Shown piece by piece: positions 60,198 through 64,000 of a DNA stretch of 64,000 nucleotides. Every line of letters starts with the position of its first letter. Position 1 is the stretch's first letter. The stretch lies in the NCBI RefSeq assembly GCF_035984415.1, contig NZ_CP130720.1, positions 2,046,001-2,110,000 of the forward strand, written 5' to 3'. Both the position numbers and the translations under genes were made by a program. The notes beneath the pieces were generated by a model. The model had not been told where the DNA came from. It worked only from the letters and a program-made list of their open reading frames with translations, and did not search any database. Source of the DNA: Streptomyces sp. NBC_01296 (GTDB taxonomy: Bacteria > Actinomycetota > Actinomycetes > Streptomycetales > Streptomycetaceae).

Positions 60198-63071
60198 GTG
60201 GCACGAGTCCTCGTACGGGAGCAGGGCACAGGCACGAGCAGCCTGCCGCCATTGGCCACACCGGAGTCGGCTGCCTGGGCCCGGAGCCTGCTCGACGACG
60301 GCTGGGCGGCGGTCTTCCTGCCCGGCGAGCCGTCCCGCCTCGGCCGGTTGCTGCTCTGGCAGCCCGCCGGGGCAGCCGCCGCCAAGGGCACGGCACCCGC
60401 GGGCATCGAGACCGAGGCGGCGGAGCTCGTCCTGCCGCACGGCCGCTCGGTCAGACGGCGCAAGGCGGAGGGTTACGCGCTGCCCGTCGCCCTCGCTGTC
60501 GCCGCGCTGTCTGGGGCACAGCCACCGCACCCGTCCGCCGCCGCCTGGCAGACCGCCGCCCGATTCGCGCTCCGGCTGCTCGCCGACGGCCGTCTTCACC
60601 CGGCCCTCACCCCCGACGGCTACGACACCTGGCAGGCGGGCCCCCTCAACGCGGCCCAGCGTCGGACGCTGGACGCCCTCGCCGCCGCCTTCCCGCCCCA
60701 CGGCCACTGCCTGCCGGAGCCAGGTCCTGCCCCGCTGCGGATCGCCGAACCGGCCGCGCTGGTGCGCCGGTTCTGCGACGCGGTCGCCGACGCCCTGGTC
60801 CGCACCCCCGCCGTTCCGCTCGCCATGGGAGCCCTGCCGTACGCCTGGCGCGAGACGCGTGCCGTGCCCACCCTGCACGAGTGGGCCGAGGAGACCGCTG
60901 CCGCGTTCACCGCCGACGTCCGAGTCTCGCTGCGGGTCGACGTACCCGAGGGACGCCGCCGGCACTTCCGGGCCGTCCTCCAGCTGCACACCGCTGCGGA
61001 TCCGGCGCTCGTCGTGGAGGCCGCACAGCTGTGGAGCGAGCCGGCCGAGACCGAGCGCCTGCTCGGCCCGCGCGCCGAAACCGAGACGCTGCTCGCACTG
61101 CGCCGCGGCGCCCGCGTCTGGCCACCGCTCGACCGGCTGCTGAAGGACGCTGCTCCGGACCGGCTGCGGCTGACCGACGACGAAGCCTTCGACCTGCTGG
61201 GCGACGCCACCGACACCCTGCGCGCCGCCGGTGTCGACGTGCACTGGCCGCGCGAGCTCGTCAAGGCATTCACCGCGACCGCGGAGATCGGGCAACGCAC
61301 CGCGCCCGGCTCCAGCGCGGGCGGCATGCTCGACGCCGGCACCCTGCTCGACTTCCGCTGGCAGCTCTCGCTCGGCGGAGACCCGCTCACCGAGGCCGAG
61401 ATGGACGCCCTCGCGGAGACGCGCCGCCCCCTCGTCCGGCTGCGCGACCAGTGGGTGGTCGCCGACCCGAAGCTGGTGGCCCGCGCCAAGCGCCGCCGGA
61501 TGGAACCGCTCACTCCCATGGAGGCGCTGGGCGCTGCGCTGACCGGCGAAGCGGAGCGGGACGGGGAGACCTTTCGCTGCACGGCGGTCGGTGCGCTCGG
61601 CGACCTCGTCGCCCGTATCCGCGACCCCGAATCCCGCACCCCCGCCCCGCAGCCCACCGCACTGAATGCCACGCTGCGCGACTACCAGAAACGGGGCCTC
61701 GCCTGGCTGGCCGAGATGTGCGAGCTCGGTCTCGGCGGCTGTCTCGCCGACGACATGGGCCTGGGCAAGACCATCACCCTGCTCGCTCTGCACCTGCACC
61801 GCCAGACCGACCCCGCCACCGCGGGCCCCACACTCGTCGTCTGCCCCGCCTCGCTGCTCGGCAACTGGCAGCGCGAGGCAGCCAGGTTCGCGCCTTCCAC
61901 CCCCGTGCGCCGCTACCACGGCGGCGACCGCCACCTGAAGGACCTCGCCGACGACGAGATCGTCCTGGTCACCTACGGAGTCCTGCGCCGCGACCGGGAG
62001 ACCCTCGCCGAGAACGCCTGGTCGCTGATCGCCGCGGACGAGGCCCAGCACGTCAAGAACCCGTACGCCGTCACCGCCCGCGAGCTGCGCGCCGTGCCCA
62101 CCCGCGCCCGCGTCGCCCTCACCGGCACCCCCGTGGAGAACAACCTCTCCGAACTGTGGGCGCTCCTCGACTGGACCACCCCCGGACTCCTCGGACCACT
62201 CGCCGTGTTCCGCGACCGCCACGCCCGCGCGATCGAGTCGGGCGAGGACCCGCGGGCCGCTGAGCGTTTGTCTCGTCTCGTGCGGCCCTTCCTGCTTCGC
62301 CGCAGGAAGTCCGACCCGGGCATCGCGCCCGAACTGCCCGCCAAGACCGAGACCGACCGCGTCGTGCCGCTGACGGCCGAACAGGCAAGCCTGTACGAGG
62401 CTGTGGTCCGCGAAACCATGGCGAAGATCGCCGAAGCCGAGGGCATCGCCCGCCGCGGCCTGATCCTGAAGCTCCTCACCGCGCTGAAGCAGATCTGCAA
62501 CCACCCCGCGCAGTACCTGCGCCAGTCCACACCGCTGCACGGCCGCTCCGGCAAACTGGCGTTGCTCGACGAACTGGTCGATACCATCACCGCCGAACGC
62601 GAGTCGGTGTTGGTCTTCACCCAGTACAGGCAGATGGCGAACCTGCTGGAGAAGCACCTCGCGGAACGAGGCGTCCCCAGCCTCCTCCTGCACGGCGGCA
62701 CCCCCGTCAACGCGCGCGAGGAGATGGTGGACCGCTTCCAGCGCGGCGAGGTGCCGGTATTCCTGCTCTCCCTGAAGGCCGCGGGCACCGGCCTGAACCT
62801 CACCCGTGCCACCCATGTCGTGCACTACGACCGCTGGTGGAACCCGGCGGTCGAGGACCAGGCCACCGACCGCGCCTACCGCATCGGCCAGGACAAGCCC
62901 GTACAGGTCCACAAACTCCTCGCGGAGGGGACCGTGGAGGACAAGGTGTCGAAGCTTCTCGAATCCAAGCGCGCGCTCGCCGACGCCGTGGTCGGCTCCG
63001 GTGAGGCCGCTCTGACCGAACTGTCCGACGCCGATCTCGCCGAACTCGTCGCCCTGGGGGGGCAGGAATGA
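60198..63071 (+). CDS. SNF2-family DEAD/DEAH helicase
   Basis: A 957-residue Swi2/Snf2 ATPase that should translocate on double-stranded DNA. The N-terminal half (about 1-480) belongs to the bacterial SNF2-associated region (PF12419 type). The motor starts with LRDYQKRGLAWLAEMCELGL; motif I is DDMGLGKT (about residues 518-525), motif II AADEAQHVKNP (about 612), motif III ALTGTPVENNLSELWALLDW, motif V AAGTGLNLTRATHV and motif VI DQATDRAYRIGQ. All ATPase residues look intact. GTG 60198 has only a distant GAGG. The TGA overlaps the ATG of the SWIM gene, so both are made together. Confidence 0.92.
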   Translation: MARVLVREQGTGTSSLPPLATPESAAWARSLLDDGWAAVFLPGEPSRLGRLLLWQPAGAAAAKGTAPAGIETEAAELVLPHGRSVRRRKAEGYALPVALAVAALSGAQPPHPSAAAWQTAARFALRLLADGRLHPALTPDGYDTWQAGPLNAAQRRTLDALAAAFPPHGHCLPEPGPAPLRIAEPAALVRRFCDAVADALVRTPAVPLAMGALPYAWRETRAVPTLHEWAEETAAAFTADVRVSLRVDVPEGRRRHFRAVLQLHTAADPALVVEAAQLWSEPAETERLLGPRAETETLLALRRGARVWPPLDRLLKDAAPDRLRLTDDEAFDLLGDATDTLRAAGVDVHWPRELVKAFTATAEIGQRTAPGSSAGGMLDAGTLLDFRWQLSLGGDPLTEAEMDALAETRRPLVRLRDQWVVADPKLVARAKRRRMEPLTPMEALGAALTGEAERDGETFRCTAVGALGDLVARIRDPESRTPAPQPTALNATLRDYQKRGLAWLAEMCELGLGGCLADDMGLGKTITLLALHLHRQTDPATAGPTLVVCPASLLGNWQREAARFAPSTPVRRYHGGDRHLKDLADDEIVLVTYGVLRRDRETLAENAWSLIAADEAQHVKNPYAVTARELRAVPTRARVALTGTPVENNLSELWALLDWTTPGLLGPLAVFRDRHARAIESGEDPRAAERLSRLVRPFLLRRRKSDPGIAPELPAKTETDRVVPLTAEQASLYEAVVRETMAKIAEAEGIARRGLILKLLTALKQICNHPAQYLRQSTPLHGRSGKLALLDELVDTITAERESVLVFTQYRQMANLLEKHLAERGVPSLLLHGGTPVNAREEMVDRFQRGEVPVFLLSLKAAGTGLNLTRATHVVHYDRWWNPAVEDQATDRAYRIGQDKPVQVHKLLAEGTVEDKVSKLLESKRALADAVVGSGEAALTELSDADLAELVALGGQE

Positions 63072-64000
63072 GCCCTTCGATCCCCGGCCCGCGCCGCACG
63101 CCCGCCCGCGGCAGGCGTGCCTTCGCCGAGACCTGGTGGGGCCAGGCATGGGTGACGGCCCTGGAGGACTCCACCATGGACTCGGGGCGCCTGTCCCGCG
63201 GACGCACCTACGCCCGCCAGGGCATGGTGGGCCCGACCACCATCGCCCCCGGCCAGGTCAAAGCCGCCGTCCAGGGCAGCAGGCCCCGCCCCTACCGCTC
63301 CACCGTCCACCTGCCCGTCCTCACCGACGCCCAGTGGGACACCCTCCTCGACACCATCGCAGCCCGGGCCGGGCATCTCGCCGCACTCCTCGACGGCGAG
63401 ATGCCCGCCGAACTCGTCGACGACGCCCGCCACGCCGGTGTCCCCCTGCTCCCGCAGCCCACCGAACTCGACCCCGAATGCTCCTGCCCCGACTGGGGCT
63501 ACCCCTGCAAACACGCCGCCGCACTCTGCTACGCCACCGCCTCCACCATCGACGCCGACCCCTTCGTGGTGTTCGCCCTGCGCGGCCGCGGACGGGAGGA
63601 GGTCCTCGCCCAGCTGCGCGCCCGCCGTACGGCCGCCCAAGCGACCTCCACCCCACCGGCGCCGGCCGGCCTCCCGGCCGTCGGCGCCTACGCGGCCTGG
63701 GCCGCCCTGGCCGAACACACTCCACCCCTTCCAGATCTCCCCGAACCGGCCCCCCACACCGCCACACTGCCCGCCGCCCCGCCACCCGGCACCGGTCTGT
63801 CCACCACGGACCTCGAACGCCTCATGACGGACACCGCCGCACGCGCTGCCCGGCTGCTCACGGGCGACACCACCAGCCTGCACCTGACCCAGCGCGAGGA
63901 CGCGGCACGGATCGCCGCGAGCAACTGCGGACCCGAGTGGTTCCACCACCTCATCCAGAACACCGGTGCCAGACCGACCGCGTTCGCCCGCCTCACCCGC
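63068..64000 (+). CDS. SWIM zinc-finger protein (3' truncated by the window)
   Basis: Translation from ATG 63068, which overlaps the helicase stop by 4 bp, gives 311 codons open to the right edge. AFAETWWGQAWVTALEDSTM near the N-terminus is the usual opening of bacterial SWIM proteins encoded beside SNF2 helicases. The zinc motif is CSCPDWGYPCKHAAALCYAT (about residues 142-161, CxC...CxH). A Pro/Ala-rich linker and LTQREDAARIAASN follow. SWIM domains bind DNA or proteins; here the tight coupling suggests a helper or targeting subunit of the SNF2 motor. The C-terminus is not visible. Confidence 0.88.
   Translation, partial: MSPSIPGPRRTPARGRRAFAETWWGQAWVTALEDSTMDSGRLSRGRTYARQGMVGPTTIAPGQVKAAVQGSRPRPYRSTVHLPVLTDAQWDTLLDTIAARAGHLAALLDGEMPAELVDDARHAGVPLLPQPTELDPECSCPDWGYPCKHAAALCYATASTIDADPFVVFALRGRGREEVLAQLRARRTAAQATSTPPAPAGLPAVGAYAAWAALAEHTPPLPDLPEPAPHTATLPAAPPPGTGLSTTDLERLMTDTAARAARLLTGDTTSLHLTQREDAARIAASNCGPEWFHHLIQNTGARPTAFARLTR

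Noticed and set aside
57443..60463. Minus-strand open frame of 1006 codons opposite the pRiA4b-like gene
   Set aside because: No domain pattern and it crosses three genes on the plus strand, where clear conserved motifs are found.
59883..63149. Minus-strand open frame of 1088 codons opposite the SNF2 gene
   Set aside because: The plus strand carries all SNF2 motifs; this is compositional shadow.

Overview
The window is high-GC actinobacterial chromosome with the strong third-codon G/C bias, GTG starts and gene families of Streptomyces. I count 52 protein genes that I can support (some small or broken), no tRNA, rRNA or CRISPR array, and one transposase relic. All calls come from reading the sequence; no database search was run.

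Layout. 1-2.7 kb: the 3' part of a cell-wall L,D-transpeptidase and a secreted CocE-type hydrolase. 2.8-6.0 kb: a gluABCD-type polar amino-acid ABC importer. 6.1-8.1 kb: a DUF6278 protein, exonuclease III and a metallo-beta-lactamase-fold hydrolase. 8.1-12.9 kb: a five-gene sugar operon (lipoprotein, permease, ATPase, ROK kinase, small membrane protein) divergent from a Gfo/Idh/MocA dehydrogenase. 14.1-18.1 kb: a cytochrome P450 with a perfect palindrome against its start codon, an EamA transporter, a DHFR-like protein and an SDR.

The core (18.2-50.2 kb) is purine/ureide breakdown: allantoicase and allantoinase (alc, allB), the IclR-type regulator allR, a MocA-like molybdopterin nucleotidyltransferase, malate synthase (aceB), an NCS2 purine permease, an 8-oxoguanine/guanine-type deaminase, uricase, HIU hydrolase and OHCU decarboxylase (uox-uraH-uraD), an HTH_22 regulator coupled to a tiny MTH1187-like protein, hydroxypyruvate isomerase (hyi), tartronate semialdehyde reductase (glxR), catalase and glyoxylate carboligase (gcl). 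Together they take purine rings through urate and allantoin to glyoxylate, then to glycerate or malate, while catalase removes the peroxide made by uricase. These genes are interleaved with unrelated ones (a MacB-like exporter, a two-component system, a MocR regulator, an SGNH hydrolase, TetR/SDR and MFS/TetR pairs). Five control regions share a tandem TTCC-N7-GGAA operator with the two copies exactly 21 bp apart, and four share a second palindrome, TCAAC-N5-GTTGA. This is the clearest system-level signal in the window.

50.3-56.1 kb: a zinc-ribbon/Mrr-like protein, glutathione peroxidase behind a SigR-like promoter, an acyl-CoA synthetase, an AlkZ-like winged-helix protein and a CorA transporter. 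56.1-64 kb is accessory-like: a poorly coding stretch, an AbiEii-type nucleotidyltransferase coupled to an unknown small protein, then a pRiA4b ORF-3-like protein, a SNF2 helicase and a SWIM zinc-finger protein that runs off the window. The last three are the best candidate for an uncharacterised DNA-directed system.
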